Shown: positions 43,192-52,091, counted from the stretch's first letter. The stretch is 64,000 nucleotides of DNA from Brockia lithotrophica (GCF_003633725.1 NZ_RBIJ01000001.1:1-64000); one strand, 5' to 3'. Program-made: numbers and translations. Notes: generated from the letters alone by a model not told the origin.

Positions 43192-43225
43192 TTACGGCGG
43201 AACCCGTGCGTACCTCAAGCATACC
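43184..43225. repeat. 9-bp inverted repeat between divergent genes
   Basis: GGTATGCTT (43184-43192) and AAGCATACC (43217-43225) are perfect inverted copies 24 nt apart. Each arm contains a TATGCT that can act as the -10 box of one of the two divergent genes; the left arm serves the rightward gene and the right arm the leftward gene. Confidence 0.6.
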
Positions 43226-43386
43226 ACAGCGGAGATTTGCGCGGCGGCGGATGACGGACGTCTGTGCCGCAGGGGATGCCTTACGGAAGCGGTTCCCTTC
43301 GGAAGGTCCGAGACGGAGGCGAATCTATCGGGATGTCCGCATCGGCACACAGACATACAAAAAGGAACCAAGGGGGCGGTTGGCAC

Positions 43387-44448
43387 ATGGGAGGCGATCG
43401 CTTCGGATGGGTAGGGAAGGCGGCGGCAATCGTCGCCTTGCTTTTGGCGGTTGGGTTTTGGGGCACCGCGTGCGCCCGCAAGGCGCCTCAAGCGCCTTCG
43501 GCAAATGAGGGGGGAACGGCTCCCGCGGCTCCCGCACCAGCAAACGTACCTCCGCCTGCGGAAGGGCAGCGCATTTCTGTGCGCGTGGGAATCCTTCCGA
43601 CGATCGACGCCTTTCCCCTCGTCGTGGCAAAGCAATCGGGCGCCTTTGCCCAGAAGGGGGTCGAGGTGACGCTCGTCCCCTTCCAGAGCGCTTCTGAGCG
43701 GGACAGCGCCTTTTTGGCGGGCCAAATCGACGGCATGGTGTCGGACCTCGTCGCCGCCTCCCTCCTCCGCGCGAGCGGTAAGGACGTACGCGTGACCGTA
43801 TCCCTCATGGAGGCCACGGCGGAGACGCGCACCTTCGCCTTGCTTGGCTCTCCGCGCGTGGATTGGCCGAATCCGCTCACGCCCGAGGCGCTGCGCGGGC
43901 GCAAGGTGGCAATGTCGCAAAATTCGGTGGTCGAGTACGTCGGCGACCGCTTCCTCGAACGCCTCGGCGTCGCCCCACGGGAGGTACACAAGACCTGGGT
44001 ACCCAAGATCTCCGACCGCATGACGATGCTCACGGAGGGAAGCGTAGACGCCGCCGTGCTTCCTGAACCGCTCGCCAGCCTCGCGGAGAAGAGGGGTGCG
44101 CGCGTGCTCGTCGACGATCGGGGCAACAACCTCACGCACGTGGTCCTCGTCTTTTCCGGCCCCTTCCTCGCGGAAAACAGCCGTGCCATGGAAGGGTTCT
44201 TCGCCGCCTTGCGGGAGGCGGTAGAGACGCTCAACGCTTCCCCCGAACGCTACCGCCGGGACTTCGTGGAGAGTGCTCGGATCCCGCAGGAGCTCGAGGC
44301 CACCTACGCCGTGCCGCGCTTCCCCCTCCCCGCACCGCCGCCGCGGCGGGAAATCGAGGACGTGCTCGCGTGGCTTCGGGGGAAGGACCTCCTTTCGACC
44401 GAGGTCACGCCGGACGAGCTCCTCGCCCCGGGGTTTAATGGCCGATGA
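43387..44448 (+). CDS. SsuA/ThiY-like substrate-binding lipoprotein
   Basis: A 353-residue binding protein of an ABC importer. It starts with a signal peptide of about 28 residues, with a somewhat unusual lipobox GTAC at Cys29, followed by an Ala/Pro-rich tether. The mature part (VGILPTIDAFPLVVAKQSGAF...) belongs to the NMT1/THI5-like fold that binds small anions, sulfonates or pyrimidines. ATG at 43387 lies about 12 nt after AAGGGGG. It overlaps the ATPase gene by 4 nt. The ligand is not evident; no thiamine riboswitch was seen upstream. Confidence 0.82.
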   Translation: MGGDRFGWVGKAAAIVALLLAVGFWGTACARKAPQAPSANEGGTAPAAPAPANVPPPAEGQRISVRVGILPTIDAFPLVVAKQSGAFAQKGVEVTLVPFQSASERDSAFLAGQIDGMVSDLVAASLLRASGKDVRVTVSLMEATAETRTFALLGSPRVDWPNPLTPEALRGRKVAMSQNSVVEYVGDRFLERLGVAPREVHKTWVPKISDRMTMLTEGSVDAAVLPEPLASLAEKRGARVLVDDRGNNLTHVVLVFSGPFLAENSRAMEGFFAALREAVETLNASPERYRRDFVESARIPQELEATYAVPRFPLPAPPPRREIEDVLAWLRGKDLLSTEVTPDELLAPGFNGR

Positions 44449-45191
44449 GCGCCGAAGTCCTCCTCGAGGTGCGCGGGCTCCGCGCCGCGTACCGCGGACC
44501 CGGGGGAAGCGTCCTCGCCTTGGACGGCGTAGACCTCGACGTGCGCCGAGGAGAAATCGCCGTCCTCCTCGGCCCGTCGGGGTCGGGAAAGAGCACGCTG
44601 CTTCACCTCCTCGCCGGCCTCGGCGGCGAGTACACGGGGAGCATCGTCTACCGCATCCCCGACTTCGATCCGCGCCGCGACGTCGCGCTCGTCCTCCAGA
44701 GCGACGCCCTCCTCCCGTGGAAGACCGTGGAAGACAACGTCGCTTTGGGGCTTCTCTTTCGCCGGGTGCCTCGGGAGGAAATCCGCACCCGCGTCCACGC
44801 GGTCCTCGCGGAGGTGGGGCTTCAAGGCCTCGGCCGCCGCAGGCCCTACGAACTTTCCGGCGGGCAGCGCGCCCGCGTGGCCCTCGCCCGCGCCCTCGTC
44901 ACCTTGCCGCGCCTCCTCCTCTTGGACGAGCCCTTTTCCGCCCTCGACGCGCTCACCCGTGAGGCGATGCAGGACTTCCTCCTCCGCCTGCACGCAGAGT
45001 ACGGGTTTACGGCCCTCCTCGTCACCCACGACATCGAAGAGGCGGTACGCCTCGGCGACCGGATCTTTCTCTTTACGCCGCAACCGGGGAAGGTGGCCCA
45101 CGTGTGGGAGAACCCGGGGCGCGGCAAGGGGGAGGGGGCGTCCCTCGCCGCGGAGATCCGCGCCCGTCTGCGGGAGGTGATGGCGGGTTGA
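44445..45191 (+). CDS. ABC importer ATPase, SsuB/TauB-like
   Basis: A 248-residue ATPase with Walker A GPSGSGKST near residue 44, a Q-loop in VLQSDALLPWKT, signature LSGGQRAR, Walker B LLLLDEPFSALDA and switch VTHD. The LLPWKT and EAVRLGDRIFLF patterns are typical of nitrate/sulfonate/thiamine-precursor type importers. Its start overlaps the lipoprotein stop (ATGA), and its end overlaps the permease start by 4 nt. Confidence 0.88.
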   Translation: MSAEVLLEVRGLRAAYRGPGGSVLALDGVDLDVRRGEIAVLLGPSGSGKSTLLHLLAGLGGEYTGSIVYRIPDFDPRRDVALVLQSDALLPWKTVEDNVALGLLFRRVPREEIRTRVHAVLAEVGLQGLGRRRPYELSGGQRARVALARALVTLPRLLLLDEPFSALDALTREAMQDFLLRLHAEYGFTALLVTHDIEEAVRLGDRIFLFTPQPGKVAHVWENPGRGKGEGASLAAEIRARLREVMAG

Positions 45192-45967
45192 GCCTTCGGT
45201 CGCCGGTTCGGCTGCTCGCCGCCTTCGGCGTACTCCTCGCCCTCTGGTGGGGGATTGCCCTCGTCCTCCGCAATCCCGTGTTCCCCCCGCCTTCGGTTGC
45301 CTTCGAGGGGTTTTTGCGGCTTTTGGGGGACGGGCTCGTGCACCACGTAGGGGCGAGCCTCAAGCGTGTGGGGGTGGCGACTGCTTGGGCCGTCCTTTTG
45401 GCCTTGCCCTTGGGTGTCTTCCTCGGCACGCACCCGAAGTGGGACGGGCGAATTGCCCCCTACGTCTACCTCACGTACCCCGTCCCCAAGACGGCGCTCA
45501 TGCCCGTATTTTTTCTCCTCTTGGGCCTCGGCGACCTCTCGCGGGAGGCGATCCTCTTTCTCATCCTCTTTTACCAGCTTTTCATCGCCGTTCGCGATGC
45601 GGTGCGCGCCGTGGATCCCGCCTACGTCCTCTCCGTGCGCGCTCTGGGCGCGCGACCGTGGGACCTCTACCGCCACGTGTACCTCCCCGCGGCGTTTCCC
45701 GCGCTGCTTACGGCCCTCCGCGTAAATACGGGGATCGCCCTTTCCGTGCTCTTCCTCGTCGAGACGTACGCCACGGAGGAAGGGCTCGGCTACTTGATCC
45801 AGCGGGCGCAGTCGCGTTACGCCTACGGCGAGATCTTTGCCGTCGTCGCCCTACTCGGCCTTTTGGGACTGGTTCTGTACGTGATCCTCGACGTGCTCGA
45901 AGCCCTTTGGGCGCCCTGGGCGCGGCGGCGAAAGGAGGGCGAACTCGTGTGGACGGAGGAACGCTAG
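45188..45967 (+). CDS. ABC importer permease, SsuC-like
   Basis: A 259-residue inner-membrane permease with about six helices and the BPD_transp_1 coupling region (GLGDLSREAILFLILFYQLFIAVRDAVRAVDPAYVLSVRALGARP). TTG at 45188 overlaps the ATPase stop and follows GGGAGGTGATG. It completes the importer. The recX gene starts inside its end, so recX is translated from the same transcript. Confidence 0.88.
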   Translation: MSLRSPVRLLAAFGVLLALWWGIALVLRNPVFPPPSVAFEGFLRLLGDGLVHHVGASLKRVGVATAWAVLLALPLGVFLGTHPKWDGRIAPYVYLTYPVPKTALMPVFFLLLGLGDLSREAILFLILFYQLFIAVRDAVRAVDPAYVLSVRALGARPWDLYRHVYLPAAFPALLTALRVNTGIALSVLFLVETYATEEGLGYLIQRAQSRYAYGEIFAVVALLGLLGLVLYVILDVLEALWAPWARRRKEGELVWTEER

Positions 45968-46716
45968 ACGACGCCCGTACGGGCGAGGTCGGACGAGACC
46001 GCACCGTGCGCGTCGTCGCCGTAGAGGCGGGGAGGCGCGGAGGCGTGGAAGTCTTCTGGGACGACGGGATGCGCACGGAACTTCCGGAAGAGGTCGTCGT
46101 CCGCCGTTCTCTCGTCCCGGGGCAGGAACTCTCGTTGGCCGACCGGGAAGCCCTTCGAGAGGAAGCGGAGGTGGCGCGTGCCAAAGAACAGGCGATCTCC
46201 CTTCTCGCGCGACGCATGCGGACGGAGGCGGAGGTGCGCAGGGCGCTGCGCGCAAAAGGGTATTCCTCCGAGGTCGTGCGCACGGTGGTACGGGAGCTCA
46301 GGCGGCAGGGCTACCTCGACGACCGCCGCTATGCGGAGACGTATGTGGAACTGCGCACCGCTTCGAGCCCTCGGGGCCGATGGGCGCTCTTTGCCGAACT
46401 GCGCAAAAAAGGCGTCGACCGCGAGATCGCGGACGACGCCTTGCGCCACTTGGATCCGGAGGAGGAGTACCGCCTCGCCCGTTCTCTGGCCGAACGGCGT
46501 CTGACGCGCCTCAAGGGCGAGGAGGAGGAACGCCGCATGCGCCTCGCGCGTTTCCTCCTCGGGCGGGGGTTTTCCGCGTCCGTGGTGCTTCGCGTGCTGG
46601 AAGAGTACTTTCCCTCCCTCCCCGAAGACCTACCCTTTCTTCCGGATCCGGGGGAGGTAGGCGAAGAAGAAGGTCCCGGCGAGGACGAGGAGGACGAACC
46701 CTCCGCGCACCCATGA
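45949..46716 (+). CDS. recX: Regulatory protein RecX
   Basis: A 255-residue RecX, which binds RecA filaments and limits recombination. It shows the three-helix repeats (LLARRMRTEAEVRRALRAKGYS, RRQGYLDDRRYAETYVE and the later repeat) after a beta-stranded N-terminal part. GTG at 45949 follows AAAGGAGGGC, and overlaps the permease by 19 nt. The acidic tail (last about 30 residues) is encoded antisense to the end of the TerC-like gene. It is far from recA. Confidence 0.88.
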   Translation: MDGGTLDDARTGEVGRDRTVRVVAVEAGRRGGVEVFWDDGMRTELPEEVVVRRSLVPGQELSLADREALREEAEVARAKEQAISLLARRMRTEAEVRRALRAKGYSSEVVRTVVRELRRQGYLDDRRYAETYVELRTASSPRGRWALFAELRKKGVDREIADDALRHLDPEEEYRLARSLAERRLTRLKGEEEERRMRLARFLLGRGFSASVVLRVLEEYFPSLPEDLPFLPDPGEVGEEEGPGEDEEDEPSAHP

Positions 46717-47418
46717 GGCGGTGAACCACGGGCCGGTCAGGGGATCTTCGAGGATCATGTGGGCGGCGCTCCAGAGGAGGACCGCTCCTCCCGCGTCCAC
46801 GAGGACGGGGAAGCGGTCCATGAGCCCGGCGATGAACGTGCTCCCCCAGATCATGAGGGGGACGCTCAAAGCCAGACCGACCACGAGGAGGATTGGCTCG
46901 CTTCGCGCCACGGCGGCGACGGCGAGGACGTTGTCCAGGCTCATGATCGTGTCGGCAAAGGCGATGCGCCGAACGGCCTGCGCCATCGTGCGCGCGGCAA
47001 TCGCCGCGGCGGCGGTTCCGATCGCCGCCCGCTCGCTTCGGCCGTCCGCCGGTGCGACTTCCCCTGCGGCCTTCGCATGCTTTCCGCCGGCGCGCTTCGC
47101 CCGCCGCTCCACTTCGTGGCGGAGGAAGCGGTAGGCAATCCACACGAGGAGGACGCCGCCTACGGCCCGGAGGGCGGGAAGGCGGAGGAGGGCCACCGCT
47201 AGGAAGGCAAAGAGGATGCGGAGGATCACGGCGAGAAGCGTTCCGACGTAGATCACCCGTTTCCTCCCATGGACGGGGACTTCCCGCGCCGCCAGGGCGA
47301 TGACGACGGCGTTGTCGCCGGCGAGCACGAGGTCGAGAAGGACGATGCCCAGGGCAGCGGCCCAAAACGCGGGATCCGCGAACCCGCCGAACCCTCCCGT
47401 TTCCGCAAGGAGCGGCAT
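46630..47418 (-). CDS. TerC-family membrane protein
   Basis: A 262-residue membrane protein with about seven helices and the two paired motifs of the TerC/YjbE family: LDLVLAGDNAVVIALA and FADTIMSLDNVLAVAAVA. Both contain Asp residues thought to bind metal. A loop rich in Lys, Arg, Gly and Ala (about 105-140) separates the halves. Family members export or load manganese onto secreted proteins. ATG at 47418 follows AAAGGAGGAAA by 10 nt. Its last 29 codons overlap recX on the opposite strand. No yybP-ykoY riboswitch was seen upstream. Confidence 0.85.
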   Translation of the reverse strand: MPLLAETGGFGGFADPAFWAAALGIVLLDLVLAGDNAVVIALAAREVPVHGRKRVIYVGTLLAVILRILFAFLAVALLRLPALRAVGGVLLVWIAYRFLRHEVERRAKRAGGKHAKAAGEVAPADGRSERAAIGTAAAAIAARTMAQAVRRIAFADTIMSLDNVLAVAAVARSEPILLVVGLALSVPLMIWGSTFIAGLMDRFPVLVDAGGAVLLWSAAHMILEDPLTGPWFTASWVRGGFVLLVLAGTFFFAYLPRIRKKG

Positions 47419-47858
47419 TGCTTCGGTTTCCTCCTTTTGCCGGCAGCAACGAGCTTCGAAAGTTTTGCGTGAAGAAGGATTTCCCCGCATTCGCGTGGAA
47501 AGATTTCACGGAGAGGTTCAAGTAGTTTCAAAGGAAAAACGAAACCAAAACGGGTGCGAAAGCCGGGGAAAGGGGCTGCCGACGCGCCGGGTGCAATCTT
47601 ACCAGAACTTAGGCCCCTTCGGCAAATTCGCGGACTTCTCGGCTTTTCGCCAGCGGGAAGCGTTTGGCCTCCGCCCGCGGAGGTCGCGGACCGAAGAAGG
47701 CGCGCGTCCTTCGGTCTCGACTTCGGCGGGGTTTCCGTGGGGACGCGGCGACGCTTTGCTTCTTGCCCTGCCGGTGGGGCTTGAAGTATGGTTACATTCG
47801 GGGCTTGTCTTAGGGACCATCGGCGGGTCGCGCAGTCGATCGAAGGGGGGCTGGGGCC
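47419..47858. other. 440-bp intergenic region before the zinc-ribbon gene
   Basis: This gap carries the leader of the TerC gene on the minus strand and the upstream region of the zinc-ribbon gene on the plus strand. A possible plus promoter is TTGCCC (47763-47768), 18 nt, TATGGT (47787-47792). A small stem pairs CCTCCG with CGGAGG around 47668-47683. On the minus strand TTGCCG...TAAGAT (near 47623-47594) is a weak promoter. I see no protein gene. Confidence 0.4.
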
Positions 47859-48131
47859 ATGGCACTCGATCCGATGGGGCATCCTACGTCCGTAGACCAT
47901 ACCCAGGGAGAGACGGGTGTTCCCATGCGTCGCGTAAAGGTGATGATCCGCTGCAACCGCTGCGGTGAGGTGTACATCCTCCGCGGACGGAAGACGAAAG
48001 ACGGCACCTACGAAACGGGATTCGTACAGTGCGTCTGCGGCAACACGGACGACTTCACGATCACTCCCATTCTCGACCGCACGACGGCGCAGTTCGCAGG
48101 AGACAATCCGGAAAAAAAGCGTGAGGGGTGA
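47859..48131 (+). CDS. Small zinc-ribbon protein, uncharacterised
   Basis: A 90-residue protein with a compact zinc ribbon: CNRCG and CVCG, 30 residues apart, in MIRCNRCGEVYILRGR and FVQCVCG. Similar short proteins occur in Bacillales without known function; RNA or protein binding is likely for such ribbons. ATG at 47859 has AAGGGGGG upstream; a start at 47925 just before the ribbon is equally possible. It is followed by ypeB. Confidence 0.65.
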   Translation: MALDPMGHPTSVDHTQGETGVPMRRVKVMIRCNRCGEVYILRGRKTKDGTYETGFVQCVCGNTDDFTITPILDRTTAQFAGDNPEKKREG

Positions 48132-48391
48132 GGTTCGGGGGAGTTCCCCGTCTCGCCCTTGCCATAACCGGTTACCTAGGCCGCCGTACGGGCGCCGAAC
48201 GAAGGCCCCACGGCGGCCGATTTCGTGTGCGCCGCACGGGTGGGGAGGTCGCGAAAGGACGACACGAACTCGCGGGCGCGGGCGGGATCTGCGGCATAAA
48301 GCGCGCGGATCGGCGCACGCTACGGACAGCCGTCGTCCCGCGGGGTCACCGCGCGGGAATGCGATCGTCCTCGGGAAAGGAAGTGGGGACC

Positions 48392-49732
48392 TTGGGATCG
48401 CGCATCGCGCTTGTCGTCTTGGGCGGACTCCTCGTGGTCTCCCTTTATTGGGGGTATCGGGAGACGCAGGAAAAGAACGCCGTACTCCTTAAAGCGGAAA
48501 ACCAGTACCAGCGCGCCTTTTACGATTTGCTCGCCCATTTGGAGGGGATCGAGCGGTCGTTGACCGTGCTTCGCACCTCCCGCGACGACGGGTACTCCAC
48601 GGCCAAGCTCTTCGAGCTCAAGGAACACGCCGATGCGGCCCGAGCGAATCTCTCTCGACTCCCCCTCACGCTCCTTCCGGCCTCAGAACTCGAGGGGTTT
48701 TTGGGGAACGTCTCTCGCTTTGCCTTTCTCGCCGCCACAGAGGGAAAGTCGAGGGACGACGGCCGCGCTCAGCGCGTCGAGGCGCTTGCCTGCGAGGCCA
48801 GGGCGCTTCGGGAAGAGCTCGAAACCCTCGGGACGAACATTGCCGAACACAAGATCCGCTGGATGGACGTGGAGATGGCCCTCGCCCTTTCGGAGGCCCG
48901 GGGAAATCCCGTCGTGGACGGACTGCGCAAGATTTCCGACGGACTAAAGGGCGATCCTCCTTTTCCCGATGGGTCGCTTCCTCCTTTGGACGGCGAACGC
49001 TTGCGCATGGGCCTTAAGGAGGCGGCCCGCGGAAATCCCGTGTCCGAATCTCAGGCTCGGGAAATTGTGGCAAAGGCCTTCGGCCTCACCCCTTCGGACG
49101 TGCGGCACGCCGAAGTTCATCGGGTGGAGGACGACGTCGCCCTCTTCGACGTCACGATCGAGCCGCAAAATCCGCGCGACGGCGAGGCCTACACGGGCGA
49201 AGTTCTCGAGCGCGGCGGCGAAATCGTCTGGCTTCGGCACGTGCGGCCGCTCGGCGCCCCCCGTCTCACCTACGAACAAGGTGCGGTAAAGGCCGAACGG
49301 GACCTTTACGCCCGCGGGATGCGCGGGTTTGTCCTCGCGGACGGGAGGATGGGTGACGGCTTTGCCGTGTACCGCTTCGTTCCCGTGCAGGGGGACGTCC
49401 TCCTCTTCCCCGACGCCATCCGCGTCTGGGTGGCTCTCGACGACGGGGCCGTCGTAGGCCTGGACCGCTCTTCCTACCTCGCCTTTCACCGCCCCCGCGA
49501 CATCCCCGCGCCCAAGCTCACCGCCGAAGAGGCGCGCCGCGCGGCGGAGAACCGCGGCAAGCTCGTCGACCCTCCGCGCCTCGCGATCACCCAAGACCAA
49601 GCCGGGCGGGAAGTACTTGCCTACACCTTTGTCGTGGAGGATGGCGGGACGCCGTACCGGGTCTTCCTCAACGCCTTCGACGGCACAGAGGAGCACGTGG
49701 AACTCCTCGGCCGTCCGCCGGAAAAGGGGTGA
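48392..49732 (+). CDS. ypeB: Germination protein YpeB
   Basis: A 446-residue YpeB, the protein that stabilises the cortex-lytic enzyme SleB in spores. It has an N-terminal transmembrane helix, a helical domain (about 30-200) and C-terminal PepSY-like repeats. Length is close to the 450 of Bacillus. TTG at 48392 is 8-9 nt after AAAGGAAG; GTG at 48383 is too close to it, and ATG at 48359 lacks a site. SleB, normally its neighbour, is not encoded in the adjoining sequence. Downstream is cmk as in Bacillus. Confidence 0.88.
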   Translation: MGSRIALVVLGGLLVVSLYWGYRETQEKNAVLLKAENQYQRAFYDLLAHLEGIERSLTVLRTSRDDGYSTAKLFELKEHADAARANLSRLPLTLLPASELEGFLGNVSRFAFLAATEGKSRDDGRAQRVEALACEARALREELETLGTNIAEHKIRWMDVEMALALSEARGNPVVDGLRKISDGLKGDPPFPDGSLPPLDGERLRMGLKEAARGNPVSESQAREIVAKAFGLTPSDVRHAEVHRVEDDVALFDVTIEPQNPRDGEAYTGEVLERGGEIVWLRHVRPLGAPRLTYEQGAVKAERDLYARGMRGFVLADGRMGDGFAVYRFVPVQGDVLLFPDAIRVWVALDDGAVVGLDRSSYLAFHRPRDIPAPKLTAEEARRAAENRGKLVDPPRLAITQDQAGREVLAYTFVVEDGGTPYRVFLNAFDGTEEHVELLGRPPEKG

Positions 49733-49744
49733 GGCGTCGCCTGC

Positions 49745-49777
49745 GAGGGCCGTCCTCCGGGAAGGACGGCTCTCTTT
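49745..49777 (+). terminator. Probable terminator after ypeB
   Basis: A 12-bp stem (49745-49756 with 49763-49774, with one G-T pair) and 6-nt loop followed by TTT. Confidence 0.6.
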
Positions 49778-49815
49778 CGTCAAACCGGCGAGGTGGAAAA
49801 GTTTTTTCCTCGCTT

Positions 49816-49844
49816 TTGCCGCCCCCTCTACGGTGTGCTATAAT
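49816..49844 (+). promoter_or_regulatory. Sigma-A promoter for cmk-rpsA
   Basis: TTGCCG (49816-49821, 4 of 6), a 17-nt spacer and a perfect TATAAT (49839-49844). The cmk start lies 134 nt downstream. Confidence 0.75.
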
Positions 49845-49977
49845 GGGCCAGGAAGTTCGGCACCCCGGAAAAATTCCCAGAGGCGCAGGGCGGAACGGGT
49901 CGCCGCGGTCCCGGAGAGCCGCGTGCGCTTCGGGGCCGGGCGGAGCTTAGCCGGAGGGGCACGAGGCCAAAGTCGAG

Positions 49978-50709
49978 GTGAAACGACGCTTGAACGCCAT
50001 CGCCATAGATGGACCGGCTGGTGCTGGAAAGAGCACGGTGGCGCGTCGTCTCGCGGAGCGTTTGGGCGCCTACTACGTGGATACGGGTGCGATGTATCGG
50101 GCTCTCACCCTTAAGGCGTTGGAGCGCGGCGTACCCGTAGACGACGAGGCGGCCCTCGTCGCCCTTCTCGGGGAGACCGTGGTCGCCTTCGGAGGGCCGA
50201 ACGCCGAGGGCGTGCCCACCGTGCTTTTGGATGAACGCGACGTCACGCAGGAGATCCGCTCGCCTCGCGTTTCCGGTTCCGTCTCCGCGGTCGCCCGCCA
50301 CCCCGGTGTGCGCGCCGAGCTCGTGCGCCGCCAGCGTCAGCTGGCGCTGCACTACCTGTCCGCTGGGCGGATGGTCGTCATGGACGGGCGCGACATCGGC
50401 ACGGTGGTGCTGCCGGAAGCGAGGGTAAAGGTGTTTCTCACGGCTTCTCTCGACGAACGGGCTCGCCGGCGCCACGAAGAACTCGCGCGGCGGGGGGAGC
50501 GCCCGACCTACGGGGAAACCCTGGAACGTCTCAGGGAACGCGACCGGAAGGATGCCGAACGCGAGGTCGCTCCTCTCCGCAAAGCAGAAGATGCCGTGGA
50601 GATCGACACGACGGGGAAGTCGGTGGACGAAGTCGTGGAGGCGATCGTCCGTCTGGTCGAGGAGCGCCTATTCAATTCGGTTCAGGGCCGCAAGGAGGAG
50701 TTTCGATGA
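49978..50709 (+). CDS. cmk: Cytidylate kinase
   Basis: A 243-residue (d)CMP kinase. Walker A GPAGAGKST near residue 12, DTGAMYRALTLKAL, the NMP-binding insert of the long type, GRDIGTVVLPEA and the lid segment RDRKDAEREVAPL identify it. GTG at 49978 has only a weak site; TTG at 49990 is an alternative. It overlaps rpsA by 4 nt, the usual cmk-rpsA pair. Confidence 0.93.
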   Translation: MKRRLNAIAIDGPAGAGKSTVARRLAERLGAYYVDTGAMYRALTLKALERGVPVDDEAALVALLGETVVAFGGPNAEGVPTVLLDERDVTQEIRSPRVSGSVSAVARHPGVRAELVRRQRQLALHYLSAGRMVVMDGRDIGTVVLPEARVKVFLTASLDERARRRHEELARRGERPTYGETLERLRERDRKDAEREVAPLRKAEDAVEIDTTGKSVDEVVEAIVRLVEERLFNSVQGRKEEFR

Positions 50710-51875
50710 GCTTTGGGCAGGAAGGTTTCGGCGGAAACCTCCACGTGGGCGAAGTCGTGGAAGGCGTGGTGACCCGGGTCGAGGCGAAGCACGCCATGGT
50801 GGACTTGGGCGACGGGCGGGAGGCAATCCTTCCCATCCGCGAGGTGAGCGCGCTCCACATCGAGAGCGTTTCGGACGTCCTTCGCGTGGGCGACCGCGTG
50901 CGCGTCGAGGTGGTCAAGGTCGACCCCGTCAAGCAGGAAATCGTGGTTTCCAAGCGCGCGGTGGACGCGCGGGAAGCGTGGCAGAGGCTGGCCGACCTCT
51001 TCGACCGCGACGAAACGTTCGAGGTGACGATCTTCGACGCGGTGAAAGGAGGCCTCGTGGCGGACGTCGGCCTTCGGGGCTTTATTCCCGCTTCGCAGGT
51101 GGGCGAACGCTACGTAGAAGACTTGAGCGTCTACAAGGGGAAGCGTCTCCCCGTCAAGGTGCTCGAGCTCGATCCGGAGCAAAACCGCGTGATCCTCTCG
51201 CACCGCATCGTCGTGGAAGAAGAGAAGGAGCGGCGCCGGGAGGAGGCGCTCGCGCGCCTGGTGGAAGGCGAGGTCCTCGAAGGTACGGTGGTCCGCATCG
51301 TGGACTTCGGGGCCTTCGTCGACCTGGGCGGCGTCGACGGACTCGTCCACATCTCGGAGCTCTCCTGGGATCCCGTGGACGACCCGCGGCAGGTGGTAAA
51401 GGAGGGCGACCGCGTCCGCGTAAAGGTGCTCAAGGTGGACCGCGAGACCGGCCGCATCAGCCTGAGCCTGCGCGAGACGCAGCCCGGTCCTTGGGACACG
51501 ATTGCGGAACACTTCCACGAGGGCGACGTCGTGGAAGGCGTGGTGAAGCGCCTCGCCCCCTTCGGGGCGTTCGTCGAGATCGTTCCGGGGGTCGAAGGGC
51601 TCGTCCACGTCTCCCAGGTGGCGCGCCGGCGCGTGTCCACGCCGCACGAAGTGCTGCACGAGGGAGATCGCGTGCGGGTCAAGATCCTCTCCATCTCTCC
51701 CGAAGAGCGGCGGATCAGCCTGAGCATCCGCGAGGCGGAAGGCGAACCCGTCTCCGGGGGCGGCCGCCGCGGCCGCGGCGAGCGGGAGGCTCACGCCGCG
51801 CAGGAGAAGGACGAGAGCCTGGAGGTCTCCATTCGCGACCTCATCCAGGAGGATCTGCGCGACAAGCTCTTTTGA
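50706..51875 (+). CDS. rpsA: S1 RNA-binding domain protein (30S ribosomal protein S1 homologue)
   Basis: A 389-residue protein with four S1 OB-fold repeats (about residues 13-85, 100-170, 187-258 and 272-345), each with V(x)G(x)V(x)R(x)xx(G)A-type beginnings (EGVVTRVEAKHAMVDLG, EGTVVRIVDFGAFVDLG). Firmicute S1 homologues have four repeats and assist translation; in Bacillus the gene is ypfD. It starts inside the cmk stop. The C-terminal 40 residues are Gly/Arg/Glu-rich. Confidence 0.92.
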   Translation: MSFGQEGFGGNLHVGEVVEGVVTRVEAKHAMVDLGDGREAILPIREVSALHIESVSDVLRVGDRVRVEVVKVDPVKQEIVVSKRAVDAREAWQRLADLFDRDETFEVTIFDAVKGGLVADVGLRGFIPASQVGERYVEDLSVYKGKRLPVKVLELDPEQNRVILSHRIVVEEEKERRREEALARLVEGEVLEGTVVRIVDFGAFVDLGGVDGLVHISELSWDPVDDPRQVVKEGDRVRVKVLKVDRETGRISLSLRETQPGPWDTIAEHFHEGDVVEGVVKRLAPFGAFVEIVPGVEGLVHVSQVARRRVSTPHEVLHEGDRVRVKILSISPEERRISLSIREAEGEPVSGGGRRGRGEREAHAAQEKDESLEVSIRDLIQEDLRDKLF

Positions 51876-51990
51876 CGGACTTCGAATCGGACATGCGGCG
51901 ACTCGGCGGGTACGACGCGTGCGCGCCGGAAGGACCGCCCGATGTCGAGCGGTTCGCCGGGGTGCGGCACGGCGTCGGGTACGGCGAGGG

Positions 51991-52020
51991 AAAAGTCGGG
52001 GGCGCCCCCGACTTTTTCTT
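51991..52020 (+). terminator. Intrinsic terminator after rpsA
   Basis: A palindromic 13-bp stem (51991-52003 with 52004-52016; in practice a 4-nt loop in the centre) with T-run TTTTTCTT. Confidence 0.88.
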
Positions 52021-52091
52021 TCGCATTTCCGCGGACTCTTTCTGGGAAGTCCTCTTTGGGAACGGCGGGACGCAGGGCGGGAGGTGATTGC

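Noticed and set aside
43138-43386. Thiamine riboswitch before the SsuA/ThiY-like operon
   Set aside because: No CTGAGA core or partner stems are visible.
47419-47640. yybP-ykoY manganese riboswitch before the TerC gene
   Set aside because: TerC genes often carry it, but I did not find the characteristic GGGGAGUA and paired loops here.
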